From NCBI GenBank assembly GCA_001724355.1, contig MEEF01000033.1, positions 1 through 64,000 on the forward strand: DNA of 64,000 bases, read 5' to 3'. Position 1 is the first letter of the stretch. Every line of letters starts with the position of its first letter. This DNA comes from Mesorhizobium sp. SCN 65-20. GTDB taxonomy: Bacteria > Pseudomonadota > Alphaproteobacteria > Rhizobiales > Rhizobiaceae. The notes under the pieces were generated by a model. The model ran no database searches. It was given only the letters and a program-made list of their open reading frames with translations, and was not told where the DNA came from. Position numbers and translations under genes: made by a program. Below, in pieces: positions 28,056-40,848 of this stretch.

Positions 28056-29062
28056 CAGGCGGTTTCCCTCGCGGCTTGGATTTCAGGATTGGGGTCGGCG
28101 ATCAGCAGGCGGCGGTCGCGCGCCAGCCAGAGCTTGACGATGAGGCCCGCCTTGGCGGAACCACGCGGCTCGAACTCCTGCGTTTCCTCGAGCTCCAGCC
28201 CGGCCTCGGCCAGCCATTCGGCGATCTGCCGGTCGGAGAAGCCCAGGCGCTGGTGCGCATGCTCGGAGCGCAGGAAGTCCAGCCCGTGCGGGGCGAAATC
28301 GACGATCACCAGCCGTCCGGACGGCCGCAGCAGGCGCGCGGCTTCCTGAATGGCGCGGGCGGGATCTTCGAGATAGTGAAGCACCTGGTGGATGGTGACG
28401 AGGTCGAAGGCGTCACGCTCGACCGGCGGCGCGAAAATGTCGCCCTGCCTGACCTGCGCGTTGGACACACCCGCCTTATCGAGATTGGCCCGGGCAACCG
28501 CCAGCATCTCGCGCGACATGTCGATGCCGATGCCGCGCCGGTAGAGCGGCGCGAAGATTTCGAGCAGCCGGCCCGTGCCAGTGCCGAGATCGAGCATCGA
28601 CTGGAAGGGCCGCTTGCCCACCAATTTCAGCATCGCAGCCTCCACGGCGCGGTCCGGCGCATGCAGCGTGCGGATTTCGTCCCAGCTCGCGGCGTTGGCG
28701 CTGAAATAGTGGGCTGCGCGCTCCTGGCGCCTGCGCTTGACGTCCTCGAGCCGCTCCAGATCGCGGACCACCTGGGTGTCACCCTTGTCGATCCCCGCGA
28801 CCAGCCCCTGCACGAAATCACGCGCCTGGTCGGCATCCGACAGCCGGAAGAATGCCCAGGACCCCTCCTGGTAGCGGTCGATCAGCCCGGCATCGAGCAG
28901 CAGCTTGAGATGGCGCGACACGCGCGGCTGCGACTGGCCGAGAATGTCGGTCAGGTCGGAAACCGTAAGATCGCCCCGCGAAAGCAGGGTCAGTATCCGC
29001 AGGCGGCTGGATTCGGCCGCCGCCTTCAAGGTATCTACCATCGTATCGAGCGTCACATGCAT
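28055..29062 (-). CDS. SahR-type regulator: ArsR HTH fused to a SAM-methyltransferase domain
   Basis: A 335-residue fusion. Residues about 10-90 form an ArsR winged helix (SRLRILTLLSRGDLTVSDL, SQPRVSRHLKLLLDAGL); residues about 140-300 form a class-I methyltransferase fold (MLDLGTGTGRLLEIF). SahR of Proteobacteria is an ArsR-family repressor of SAM-cycle genes (ahcY, metE/H, metF, metK) that releases DNA on binding S-adenosylhomocysteine. Overlap with metF and an upstream palindrome both support this role. A true methyltransferase activity cannot be excluded. Confidence 0.82.
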   Translation of the reverse strand: MHVTLDTMVDTLKAAAESSRLRILTLLSRGDLTVSDLTDILGQSQPRVSRHLKLLLDAGLIDRYQEGSWAFFRLSDADQARDFVQGLVAGIDKGDTQVVRDLERLEDVKRRRQERAAHYFSANAASWDEIRTLHAPDRAVEAAMLKLVGKRPFQSMLDLGTGTGRLLEIFAPLYRRGIGIDMSREMLAVARANLDKAGVSNAQVRQGDIFAPPVERDAFDLVTIHQVLHYLEDPARAIQEAARLLRPSGRLVIVDFAPHGLDFLRSEHAHQRLGFSDRQIAEWLAEAGLELEETQEFEPRGSAKAGLIVKLWLARDRRLLIADPNPEIQAARETA

Positions 29063-29084
29063 CAGTTTGTGCTCTTGCCAAAAG

Positions 29085-29104
29085 ACATAAACATATCTTT
29101 ATGT
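29085..29104. promoter_or_regulatory. Palindromic operator of the SahR-type regulator/metF operon
   Basis: ACATAAACATATCTTTATGT is a 20-bp dyad with 9 of 10 pairs matching (one C-C mismatch). It lies 22 bp before the regulator's ATG and also just upstream of the divergent TsaA-like gene, so it may control both. The form ATAAA-N-ATAT-N-TTTAT suits an ArsR-family dimer. Confidence 0.6.
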
Positions 29105-29175
29105 GACGAGGCAGGTATTTGCAACGCCCAATGTCGCATGCGGGCAACAAAATGGCGCGGCCGTGGGAGGCGTTC

Positions 29176-29685
29176 ATGCAGATGTTCGAACAGCGCGAGG
29201 GAGAAGTGGCGCTCGCACGCGACCTGGCCGCCGAGACCGACGATGCCCGCCTCGCCTATATCGGCCGCATCGCCTCGCCATGGAAGCTGCGCGAGGACTG
29301 CCCCAAGAACATGAACACCGCGCGCGAACGCGGCGGCGGTGCGACGGTGACCGTGGATGCGCCCTACCGTTCCGGCCTCGCTGGGCTTGCAGGCTTCAGC
29401 CATGTCGTGGTGCTCAGCTGGTTCGAACAGGCGCCGCGGAATCTGATTGTCCAGAAACCGCGCCATGCCACTGAGGCAAAAGGCGTTTTCGCCCTTCGCT
29501 CGCCTGCCCGGCCGAACCCGATAGGCCTGCATGTCGCCCGCATCGTCTCGCTCGACGTCGAGGCTGGAACGATCGAGCTCGATGCCATCGACGCGCTCGA
29601 CGGCACGCCCGTCATCGACCTGAAGCCCTATTTCGCCTCGGTCGACGCCTTCCCCGACGCTTCGCGCCCGACCAAGGAAGCCTGA
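29176..29685 (+). CDS. tsaA: TsaA/TrmO-family protein (tRNA m6t6A methyltransferase family)
   Basis: A protein of the TsaA-like (UPF0066) fold. E. coli TrmO of this family uses SAM to N-methylate t6A37 in threonine tRNA. Family motifs: YIGRIASPW at the start, the FALRSPARPNPIGLH block and LDGTPVIDLKPY at the end. At about 169 residues it lacks the C-terminal extension of E. coli TrmO. I chose ATG 29176 because GGGAGG precedes it; ATGs at 29131 and 29152 are alternatives. Divergent from the SahR-type operon. Confidence 0.85.
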   Translation: MQMFEQREGEVALARDLAAETDDARLAYIGRIASPWKLREDCPKNMNTARERGGGATVTVDAPYRSGLAGLAGFSHVVVLSWFEQAPRNLIVQKPRHATEAKGVFALRSPARPNPIGLHVARIVSLDVEAGTIELDAIDALDGTPVIDLKPYFASVDAFPDASRPTKEA

Positions 29686-29687
29686 GC

Positions 29688-30002
29688 ATGGCAGCCCCCA
29701 CCGGCCGGCAGCGCGCCGTGGCCAAGGCGTTGACAGCGCTGCTGCCGCTTGCGCCTTACGCCGACACGGAAGTCATCCGGGCTGATGCGCTTGCCGTGCA
29801 CATGAAGACGCTGCCGCCGTCGATCGCCGTCTGGCTGGCGACCGTCGCGCATGTCCGCCACATCCACACCGACTACGAAAAGCTGCTGTCGGAAGGCTAC
29901 GACCGCGATTCTGCCCGCTTCTTCGTCATCGACCAGGTCAACGCCACCCTCACCCGCTGGCGCGCCACCCGCCTGCTAGATCCCGACGACGAGGACGTGT
30001 AG
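29688..30002 (+). CDS. DUF2293-domain protein
   Basis: A 104-residue soluble protein recognised by the conserved stretch HVRHIHTDYEKLLSEGYDR followed by SARFFVIDQVNATLTRWRA. This is a domain of unknown function common in Rhizobiales. It begins 2 nt after the tsaA stop, so it is cotranscribed with it. Confidence 0.8.
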   Translation: MAAPTGRQRAVAKALTALLPLAPYADTEVIRADALAVHMKTLPPSIAVWLATVAHVRHIHTDYEKLLSEGYDRDSARFFVIDQVNATLTRWRATRLLDPDDEDV

Positions 30003-30086
30003 GCACCTACCGTACGCCGCACTGGACCATTGCTCGCTGGTCGCACACCTGATCTTCTCTGCAACCACAGCCTGAGGAGGTAGCGC

Positions 30087-30350
30087 ATGGCGGAAGATTG
30101 CGAGCCCTATCGCCACCACCACAAGGACGGCAGCCTGTGGGTCGTCGGCCAGTTGCGCGACGGCAAGGCAGAGGGCTACTGGGAGTGGTTCCGCAAGGAC
30201 GGCACCAGGCTTCGCTCCGGTCACTTCGACGGGGGAGTCCAGGTCGGCGATTGGACGACCTACGACAAGGCGGGAAAAGTCTACAAGGTGACCACCGTCA
30301 AGACGCCGGATCCGGCCTCTGTCACGACCAACAGTAGCCTGCCCCGCTGA
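30087..30350 (+). CDS. MORN-repeat/YwqK-like small protein
   Basis: An 87-residue protein made of MORN-like beta-hairpin repeats: YHKDGSLW-type, GYWEWFRKDGTRLRSGHF and GDWTTYDKAGK. YwqK-family members are annotated as antitoxins, but no toxin gene is next to it. TGAGGAGGTAGCGC gives a good ribosome binding site before the ATG. Confidence 0.78.
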   Translation: MAEDCEPYRHHHKDGSLWVVGQLRDGKAEGYWEWFRKDGTRLRSGHFDGGVQVGDWTTYDKAGKVYKVTTVKTPDPASVTTNSSLPR

Positions 30351-30353
30351 ACA

Positions 30354-30971
30354 TCAGGCCCGGTAGATCCACTGCTCCGGCACGCGCACCGAAACTTCCT
30401 CGCCAGCGGCGATCACGCCAGGCTTTTCCACCCAGGCGACCAGCCCGCGCAGGCGGCGCGCGACCTTGGGAAACAAAAGCGAGCCGGCGTCCTGGTCGGC
30501 CATCCGCGCATGCTCGGCGACCGAGCGGCCTGACTGGCGGCACGGCGCGTTCTGGCCGTCGACCTTGATCGTCACGCCGCCCTTGAAAAACAGCATCGTG
30601 CCGGCCGGCAGCATGGACAGCATCGGCAGGCCTTCGAGCAGGAGGTTCGCGCCGATCCATTCCGGTCTGACCTCGGCAAGGCCCATGCGCTCGGCGATCA
30701 TGGCAAGTTCGTCGGGCGCCACGATCGACAATTGCCGCTCGTTGCGCATTTCCGTGCCGCGCGGATACCACGGCTCGCGCCCGCCGGAGCGGCGGGTGTG
30801 GCCGGCATGGTAGTCGCTTTCGATACCCTCGAAGGTCAGCGGCAAAACCTCAGCCGCCCGGGTGACGAAATGATCTAAAGGAGCTGTGTAGACACCGGCG
30901 ACACGCGCGGAGAGCTTCTTGCCCGGCAGGATCTCAGGTTCGTCTTCGCGGTGCATCGTCGGGTCGAGCAT
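30354..30971 (-). CDS. MOSC-domain protein
   Basis: A 205-residue protein with the molybdenum-cofactor-sulfurase C-terminal (MOSC) fold. The family cysteine is in NAPCRQSGR, and NERQLSIVAPDEL with WIGANLLLEGLP match the fold's usual motifs. MOSC proteins handle sulfur or molybdenum cofactor ligands; the exact role here is unknown. Start at ATG 30971; the frame opens to a TTG at 31031. Confidence 0.82.
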   Translation of the reverse strand: MLDPTMHREDEPEILPGKKLSARVAGVYTAPLDHFVTRAAEVLPLTFEGIESDYHAGHTRRSGGREPWYPRGTEMRNERQLSIVAPDELAMIAERMGLAEVRPEWIGANLLLEGLPMLSMLPAGTMLFFKGGVTIKVDGQNAPCRQSGRSVAEHARMADQDAGSLLFPKVARRLRGLVAWVEKPGVIAAGEEVSVRVPEQWIYRA

Positions 30972-31066
30972 CTCTTGCCTCTCGGTTTCGTCCCGCAGCT
31001 TTTGCCCGTAGCCCTCGGGAAATCCAGACAAAAAGCCTGATCCTCCGGATCACCGGCGCTGATCGG

Positions 31067-32188
31067 TTACATCATCCGGACCAGCGTGCCGCCGATCGAA
31101 TAGCCGGCGCCGAAGGCGCAGATCAGGCCGTACTCGCCTGGCTTCATGTCCTCGTGGTTTTCCTTGAGCGCGATGATCGCGCCCGCCGCTGCCGTATTGC
31201 CCAGCCGATCGAGCACAGTCGGGGCGGTGTCCTGGTCCGCCTCGTGCCCGAGCGCGAGCTTCAGGATCATGGCGTTCATGCGCCCATTGGCCTGGTGCAG
31301 CCAGTAGCGGCGCACGTCCGAGGGCGTCATGCCATGGTCGGCCAGGAAGGCGGTGATGAAGCGGTGCGCGGCATGCGTCACCTCCTTGAACACCTTGTTG
31401 CCCACCTGCTTGATCATGTTGCCCTCCATCTCGACGACGGAGGTGCTTTCCTGCCCTGCCCTGAGCAGGAAGCCGAAATTGGTGCGGATGTTGTTGGAGA
31501 ACTCGGTCCAGTTGCGCGTGTCGAGTATCTCGAAGCGGCCCGGCCGCGTCTCCTTGGGGCCGAGCGCCTCGACCACCAGCGCCACCGAGGCGTCGCCGAA
31601 GATGAAATGCGTCTGGCGGTCGCGGAAGTTGAGGTGGCCGGTGATGATCTCGGGCGTGACGATCAGCACCCGCTTCTGCCCGCCCGCGCGCACCAGATTG
31701 TAGGCGACGTGCAGGGCCGCCGCCGCCGAGGAGCAGCCCAGGTTCATGTCGAAGGCGGCACCCTGGATGCCCAGTTCCTTCTGAATTTCGATCGAGATCG
31801 CCGGATAGGGACGCTGCTGGTGCGAGGCGGCACAGATCACCATGTCGATGTCGGCGCCGGTGAGGCCCGCGTGGTCGAGCGCCTTACGCGCCGAGGCGAC
31901 GCCGAACTCCGCCTCCACCGACAGCGCCTCGTCCGGCCGCGGCGGAATGCGCGGCGCCATGCGCTGGGGGTCGAGAATGCCGTCGAGCGTGTGCACGTGA
32001 CGCTGTTTCACGCCGGAGGCATAGACGATGAAGTCGCTGTCGGACTTGCGGATCGGCTCCTCGCCGATGGCCTGTCTCCGAACGTTCTCGATGTCGACCC
32101 AGGCGTTGAAGCTCTCGACCAGTTCGTCGTTGCTGATCGTGGCCTCAGGAATTTCGACGCCGATGCCACTGATGAAAACGCGATGCAT
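31067..32188 (-). CDS. Beta-ketoacyl-ACP synthase III-like enzyme (FabH family)
   Basis: A 373-residue thiolase-fold condensing enzyme with the FabH catalytic triad C152 (MNLGCSSAAAAL), H298 (YWLHQANGRMN) and N331 (LGNTAAAGA). It is longer than housekeeping FabH (about 320 aa), with an insertion after residue 30, so it may belong to a specialised KAS III subgroup rather than start the main fatty acid cycle. No acyl carrier protein or other lipid gene is adjacent. The start MHRVFISGIG is set at ATG 32188; the frame opens to 32239. Confidence 0.85.
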   Translation of the reverse strand: MHRVFISGIGVEIPEATISNDELVESFNAWVDIENVRRQAIGEEPIRKSDSDFIVYASGVKQRHVHTLDGILDPQRMAPRIPPRPDEALSVEAEFGVASARKALDHAGLTGADIDMVICAASHQQRPYPAISIEIQKELGIQGAAFDMNLGCSSAAAALHVAYNLVRAGGQKRVLIVTPEIITGHLNFRDRQTHFIFGDASVALVVEALGPKETRPGRFEILDTRNWTEFSNNIRTNFGFLLRAGQESTSVVEMEGNMIKQVGNKVFKEVTHAAHRFITAFLADHGMTPSDVRRYWLHQANGRMNAMILKLALGHEADQDTAPTVLDRLGNTAAAGAIIALKENHEDMKPGEYGLICAFGAGYSIGGTLVRMM

Positions 32189-32393
32189 GAAACCTGTCCG
32201 CCGTAAGAACTCACGCGCACGGCTCCTCCAAGCCGACACCGGCTCGACAAGGACCGTGCTTCAACAAGATGGAACCGCATGGCTCCCCGGCGCGTCCCGC
32301 CCCCGCAATATCCACAGGACTCGCCGTCGCGCAGTTTACGTCACATGCCGGCCTTCGAATACGCCCTGTGTGACGGTTGCACAAGCTGCCCCC

Positions 32394-33161
32394 TTACTCT
32401 CTCTGCGCAACCATGAACAGCCTGGGGAAGCGCAGCAGGACCTTGCCATTGGCGGCCGGCGGATAGGCGGCGGCGATACGCGCGGTGTAGGCGGCGAGAT
32501 AGGCCTGGCGCTCGCCGGCCTCCAGCGGGTCGACGAACGGCTTGAGGCCCGTCCCCTTCACCCACTCGACGATCGAAGCCGCATCCGCCAGCGGGTGATT
32601 GTAGACCGTGTGCCAGATGTCGACCCGCGCCGACAGCGGCACGAGCAAATCGTAGTAGGAGGCGATAGACGGCAGTTTTCCGCGCGCGGCACCTGCGATC
32701 TTGGCGGCAAACGGCATGGCCTCCGCGGCTTCTCGCATCGACACATGCGACGGCTCGCCGACATTGTCGGGCATCTGCACCGCGAGGTAGCCGCCAGGCG
32801 CCAACAGCGTCATCAAACGGGCCAGAACGGCCTGATGGTCCGGCAGCCACTGGAACACCGCATTGGCGAAGATCACGTCGACCGGTTCGTCGGGTGTCCA
32901 GTCGCACGCATCGGCAAGCTGGAAATCGACGCCGGGCAGACGCTTCCGCGCCTGCTCGATCATGTCGGGCGACGTATCGAACCCGAAAACCTTGGCCTCC
33001 GGCCAGCGCTCGACCAGCAACTCGGTCGAATTGCCGGGGCCAGAGCCGATGTCGACCACCCGCCTCGGCCGCTGCAACGGAATCTGCGCGAGAAGATCCC
33101 GCGACGGCCGCGTCCGCTCGTCCTCGAACTTGAGATATTGCGCGGCGGACCAGTCCTTCAT
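32394..33161 (-). CDS. tam: Tam, trans-aconitate 2-methyltransferase
   Basis: SAM-dependent methyltransferase that esterifies trans-aconitate, an inhibitor of aconitase. The 255-residue product starts with the family [19 protein letters not shown] motif, then the SAM-binding [15 protein letters not shown] and [12 protein letters not shown]. Length equals E. coli Tam. GGAG precedes the ATG at 33161 by about 7 nt; the longer frame to 33191 runs into a terminator stem. Confidence 0.9.
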   Translation of the reverse strand: MKDWSAAQYLKFEDERTRPSRDLLAQIPLQRPRRVVDIGSGPGNSTELLVERWPEAKVFGFDTSPDMIEQARKRLPGVDFQLADACDWTPDEPVDVIFANAVFQWLPDHQAVLARLMTLLAPGGYLAVQMPDNVGEPSHVSMREAAEAMPFAAKIAGAARGKLPSIASYYDLLVPLSARVDIWHTVYNHPLADAASIVEWVKGTGLKPFVDPLEAGERQAYLAAYTARIAAAYPPAANGKVLLRFPRLFMVAQRE

Positions 33162-33192
33162 GTCGAACTCCAGCGGCAAGCATGAAAACAAA

Positions 33193-33217
33193 AACGCCCC
33201 GCTTTGGGCGGGGCGTT
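33193..33217 (-). terminator. Rho-independent terminator of ettA
   Basis: Stem AACGCCCCGC/GCGGGGCGTT of ten pairs with a 5-nt loop. On the minus strand TTTTTGTTTT follows. It lies 11 bp after the ettA stop and before tam. Confidence 0.9.
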
Positions 33218-33228
33218 CATGAAATCGA

Positions 33229-34878
<1,650 letters not shown>

Positions 34879-35018
34879 GCGCGCGTATCCTGCTGCTCAG
34901 TTGGTGGAGAGTTGGCCGCTATGTAGGCTTCGGGCGACGAGCACCGCTCCGTCGAGCCGGGAGCCCCGCCAGGCGCTGGCGGGCGCAAGGCGGGGCCTAT
35001 CAATCCTATGGGCTCCGG

Positions 35019-36269
<1,251 letters not shown>

Positions 36270-36279
36270 TTATCTGCTC

Positions 36280-36301
36280 TGACATGAGAAAAACTTGGTC
36301 A
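36280..36301. promoter_or_regulatory. Candidate AmpR site in the ampR-ampC intergenic region
   Basis: TGAC (36280) and GTCA (36298) enclose AGAAAAACTT, giving a LysR-type dyad 16 bp before ampR. Enterobacterial AmpR sites are also A-rich at the centre, but I compared from memory only. Confidence 0.35.
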
Positions 36302-36317
36302 TCGGAGATTCCTACGC

Positions 36318-37205
36318 ATGGAGGTTTCGCAGCTTCCCCTCAACGCCTTGCGCGCCTTCGAAGCCTCGGCGCGGCTGGGCAGCCTCACCCGCGCCGGCCT
36401 CGAACTGCGGGTGACCCAGACGGCGATCAGCCACCAGGTGAAGATGCTGGAGGAAACGCTGGGCGTGACGCTGTTCAAGCGTCTTCCTCGAGGCCTGTCG
36501 TTGACCGACGAAGGGCATGCTTTGCTTCCGGTGCTCTCCGACGCATTCCGCCGCATGAGCGCTACGCTCAGCCAGTTCGAGGAGGGCAATTTCCGCGAGA
36601 TGCTCACGGTCGGCGTGGTCGGAACCTTCGCGATCGGCTGGCTTCTGCCGCGACTGGCGAGCTTCAAGTTACAGCATCCACACGTCGACCTGCGCCTCAA
36701 GACCAACAACAACCGCGCCGACATGCTGCTGGACGGCCTCGACTACTTCATCCGCTTCGGCGACGGCGCATGGCATGGAACCGAGGCTATCCGCCTGATG
36801 GGGTCCCCGCTTTCCCCGGTCTGTTCGCCGTCGATCGGGGCGCGCCTGGCCGGTCCGGCGGACCTTGCCGGCGAAGAGCTGCTGCGCTCGTACCGCAGGG
36901 ACGAATGGCTGCTGTGGTTCGGGGCGGCTGGCCTCGAGCCGCCGAGCCTGCGCGGCTGGATGTTCGATTCCTCGCTGTCCCTCGTCGAGGCCGCCGCCCA
37001 GGGCGCCGGCGTCGCCCTCGTGCCGGTTGCGATGTTCACGCGCGAAATCGCGGCGGGCCGCGTCGTCCAACCTTTCGACACCGCGGTGGCGACGGGAAGC
37101 TACTGGCTGACACACCTGAAATCGCGGCCCGAGACGCCGTCGATGAAGGCCTTCCGGACCTGGCTGATGGCCGAAATCGACGGCCAGATCCCGTCAGGCA
37201 GATGA
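36318..37205 (+). CDS. ampR: AmpR-like LysR-family activator of ampC
   Basis: A 295-residue LysR regulator. Residues about 8-65 form the HTH (LPLNALRAFEASARLGSLTRA, TQTAISHQVKMLE), and the rest is the effector domain. Divergent orientation next to a class C beta-lactamase, the PLNALRAFEA opening and NNRADMLLDGLDYFIRFGDG are AmpR-like. AmpR senses wall-recycling muropeptides versus UDP-MurNAc-pentapeptide. It overlaps the convergent DUF2461 gene by 12 bp. GcvA-type paralogues are the main alternative. Confidence 0.87.
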   Translation: MEVSQLPLNALRAFEASARLGSLTRAGLELRVTQTAISHQVKMLEETLGVTLFKRLPRGLSLTDEGHALLPVLSDAFRRMSATLSQFEEGNFREMLTVGVVGTFAIGWLLPRLASFKLQHPHVDLRLKTNNNRADMLLDGLDYFIRFGDGAWHGTEAIRLMGSPLSPVCSPSIGARLAGPADLAGEELLRSYRRDEWLLWFGAAGLEPPSLRGWMFDSSLSLVEAAAQGAGVALVPVAMFTREIAAGRVVQPFDTAVATGSYWLTHLKSRPETPSMKAFRTWLMAEIDGQIPSGR

Positions 37206-37892
37206 GGCCGAACCCACCTCATCGAGCAGCCATTTGCCGATAGGCCATGTGGCAGCGAAATGTCCCAGCGCCTGATCCACGAAATCGGGCGCCTCGGCAT
37301 CCGCCGCGGGCAGGTCGATGCCAGCATAGAGGCCTTCGAACTTGAGCAGTCTTGCGCGGGGATGGTCGGGGTCGAACCCGCGCGGCACGCTCTTGCGCGT
37401 CTCGCCGCCGATCTCGTAGGACCCGCCCACGGCATTGATCGCCGCCATCAGCCGCGTGCCTGGCCCCTCCGCCACCACGGCCCGCCGGAAATCGTCGAGC
37501 AGCTTTCCCTCGAAGCCATGCATCCCCGAGCCCATGAACAGCCGCGTCGGGGAGATGCGCAGATAGAAGCCCGGACAGTCCCAACCCTTCCTGTCGCCGT
37601 GCCAGAACCAGATATCGAGATGGTTCTTGTAGGGCCGCTTGTCCTTCGAGAAGCGGACGTCGCGGTTTATGCGACCGATCGAACCGTTGATCCTCGGCTC
37701 GAACTGCACGCCGGGCGATATCTTTCTAAGCCGCGGGCCGATGTCCTCGACGAAGGCTTTGGCTGGCTCCACGTAGCCGGCGTCATACAGATCGCGGTTC
37801 TGCTCGAACCACTCCTTGGTATTTCTCTCGTCGATGCCGCGGAGGAACTGCAGCGTCTCCGCCGAAAATCCGCCGAACCCGTTATTGGCCAT
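37194..37892 (-). CDS. DUF2461 (TIGR02453) family protein
   Basis: A 232-residue cytosolic protein of unknown function. Recognisable family segments are FSAETLQFLRGIDERNTKEWF, FEPRINGSIGRINRDVRFSKD and RPYKNHLDIWFW. Start at ATG 37892 (MANNGFGGFS); the longer frame to 37982 has no family match and would run into the exporter permease gene. Confidence 0.85.
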   Translation of the reverse strand: MANNGFGGFSAETLQFLRGIDERNTKEWFEQNRDLYDAGYVEPAKAFVEDIGPRLRKISPGVQFEPRINGSIGRINRDVRFSKDKRPYKNHLDIWFWHGDRKGWDCPGFYLRISPTRLFMGSGMHGFEGKLLDDFRRAVVAEGPGTRLMAAINAVGGSYEIGGETRKSVPRGFDPDHPRARLLKFEGLYAGIDLPAADAEAPDFVDQALGHFAATWPIGKWLLDEVGSASSA

Positions 37893-37927
37893 GGCTTTTT
37901 CTCCGCGACGCCGACCGGACGGCGAGG

Positions 37928-38685
<758 letters not shown>

Positions 38686-38689
<4 letters not shown>

Positions 38690-39615
38690 CGCCGTTCCCT
38701 CACCAGATTGACGAATATCTCCTCGAGCGAACTCTGGCTGGTCTGCAGGTCTTTGAAGCGGATGCCATTGTCGTTGAGGTCCTGGAGCAAGGCCGTGATG
38801 CCGGTGCGCTCGCCCTGCGCGTCATAGGTGTAGACGATCTCGTGGCCGCCCGCGGCCAGTTCCAGCCCGTGGCTCGAGAGTGCGGGCGGCAGGCTGTCGA
38901 GCTGGCTCTGCAGTTGCAGCTTGAGCTGCTTGCGACCGAGCTTGCGCATCAGTTCGGCCTTTTCCTCGACGAGGATGATCTCGCCCTTGGAGATCACGCC
39001 CACGCGGTCGGCCATCTGCTCGGCCTCCTCGATGTAGTGGGTGGTCAGGATGATGGTGACGCCGGTCTCGCGAAGCGACCGCACGACCGCCCACATGTCG
39101 CGCCGCAACTCGACGTCGACGCCGGCGGTCGGTTCGTCGAGGAACAGGATCTGCGGTTCGTGCGACAGCGCCTTGGCGATCATGACGCGCCGCTTCATGC
39201 CGCCAGACAGCATCATGATCTTGCTGTCCTTCTTGTCCCAAAGCGATAGGTCCTTGAGAATCTTCTCGATCAGGGCCGGATTGGCCGGCTTGCCGAACAG
39301 GCCGCGGCTGAAGCTCACCGTCGCCCAGACAGTCTCGAACGCGTCGGTGGTCAGTTCCTGCGGAACCAGGCCGATGCGCGAGCGCGCTGCGCGATAGTCC
39401 CTAATGATGTCATGGCCATCGGCGAGCACCCTGCCCGTGGTTGGGTTGACGATGCCGCAGATGATGCTGATCAGCGTGGTCTTGCCGGCGCCGTTCGGCC
39501 CCAGCAGCGCGAATATCTCGCCCCGGCGTATGTCGAGGTCGACGTTCTTCAGCGCCGTGAATCCGGACGCGTAGGTCTTGGAGAGGTTCGAAATGGAAAT
39601 GATCGGCTGTTGCAT
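38686..39615 (-). CDS. ABC exporter ATPase (YadG-like)
   Basis: A 309-residue ATPase with Walker [10 protein letters not shown] (about residue 40), signature [15 protein letters not shown], Walker [13 protein letters not shown] and the H-loop [10 protein letters not shown]. It pairs with the following permease gene. The true start is [15 protein letters not shown] at 39615; the frame continues upstream to 40170 across the divergent hydrolase gene, which I reject. Confidence 0.92.
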
Positions 39616-39828
39616 GGCGGTCAACTGCGCTGCGAGGGGTTCGACGACTGGCGAGAAGCTGCGGTCGGTGGGGGCAGGCCGGCCTTGGGTTAGCGGAATA
39701 TATGGACTGACTTCGCGAGAACAAGGGCGGCCGCTATGGCTCCTGACATTGTGCCCGCAAGCGCCCTCCCCGAGCGGCCTTGACGCAAGCTTGCCGCTCC
39801 CCCAACAGTCCCGCCGAGGGGGAAGAAA

Positions 39829-40764
39829 ATGCCTTTCGACGACCGCATCACGCTCGCGTCCCCGACCGGGGCCGAACTCAACCTTTATGTCCGCCGCGCG
39901 ACCGCGCCCGCTCGCGCCGTCGTGCAGATAAATCACGGACTTGCGGAGCATGCCGCACGCTATGCCCGCTTCGCCGGCTTCCTGGCCGAGCGCGGCTACC
40001 ACGTCTATGCCCACGACCACCGCGGCCATGGCGCGACCAGGGCACCCGGCGCCCCAGCGGGCCGTTTCGCTGCCAAGTCCGGCGTCGACTTGGTGCTGGC
40101 GGACGTCCTCGCGGTCCACGATCACATAGCGGGCGAGCACGCCGGCCTTCCTGTTGTCGTCTTCGGCCATTCCATGGGCGGGCTGATCGCGCTGAACTTC
40201 GTGCAGCGGTATTCGGACCGGGTGGCCGCGGCCGCCATCTGGAATGCCAATTTCTCAGCGGGAATGCTCGGCCGCCTGGCCCGGGCGATCCTTGCCTGGG
40301 AGCGGTTCCGCCTGGGCTCGGACGTTCCCTCGCGCATCCTGCCGCGGCTCACTTTCGCGGCCTGGGCAGGACGCGCCGCCGACCGCCGTACGGACTTCGA
40401 TTGGCTTTCGCGCGACCCGGCCGAGGTCGATGCCTATGTCGCCGATCCGCTCTGCGGCTGGGACGCTTCGGTCTCGATGTGGGCTGATGTATTCGAACTC
40501 ATCTTCGCCGGCGCCGACGACCGGAACTTCGCCACGATACGCGGGGACATGCCCTTCAACCTCGTCGGCGGCGCGCATGACCCGGCAACCGACGGCGGAA
40601 AGTCGGTCGAGGCGCTTGCCACAAGGCTGCGCCGAATGGGCTTTTCGAATCTCGTTTCAACGATTTACCCGGAGACTCGCCACGAAAGTCTCAACGAGGT
40701 GAACCGCGACCTCGTCATGGCCGATTTCGCCGAATGGCTCGACCGCAACCTGCCCGCTGGCTAG
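39829..40764 (+). CDS. Alpha/beta hydrolase (lysophospholipase/monoacylglycerol lipase-like)
   Basis: A 311-residue serine hydrolase with the oxyanion region [11 protein letters not shown], the nucleophile elbow GHSMGG (serine near 115) and a C-terminal histidine in [10 protein letters not shown]. The HDHRGHGAT motif is typical of the PldB/MGL group. No signal peptide, so cytosolic. Exact ester substrate unknown. Confidence 0.87.
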   Translation: MPFDDRITLASPTGAELNLYVRRATAPARAVVQINHGLAEHAARYARFAGFLAERGYHVYAHDHRGHGATRAPGAPAGRFAAKSGVDLVLADVLAVHDHIAGEHAGLPVVVFGHSMGGLIALNFVQRYSDRVAAAAIWNANFSAGMLGRLARAILAWERFRLGSDVPSRILPRLTFAAWAGRAADRRTDFDWLSRDPAEVDAYVADPLCGWDASVSMWADVFELIFAGADDRNFATIRGDMPFNLVGGAHDPATDGGKSVEALATRLRRMGFSNLVSTIYPETRHESLNEVNRDLVMADFAEWLDRNLPAG

Positions 40765-40848
40765 CACCGCTGGCCCATCGCAACGTGGTGGCGGCGAGCG
40801 GGGACTCCTGATAGAGCGTGGCCCGACTGCAATGAACTCTGGTGCCTC

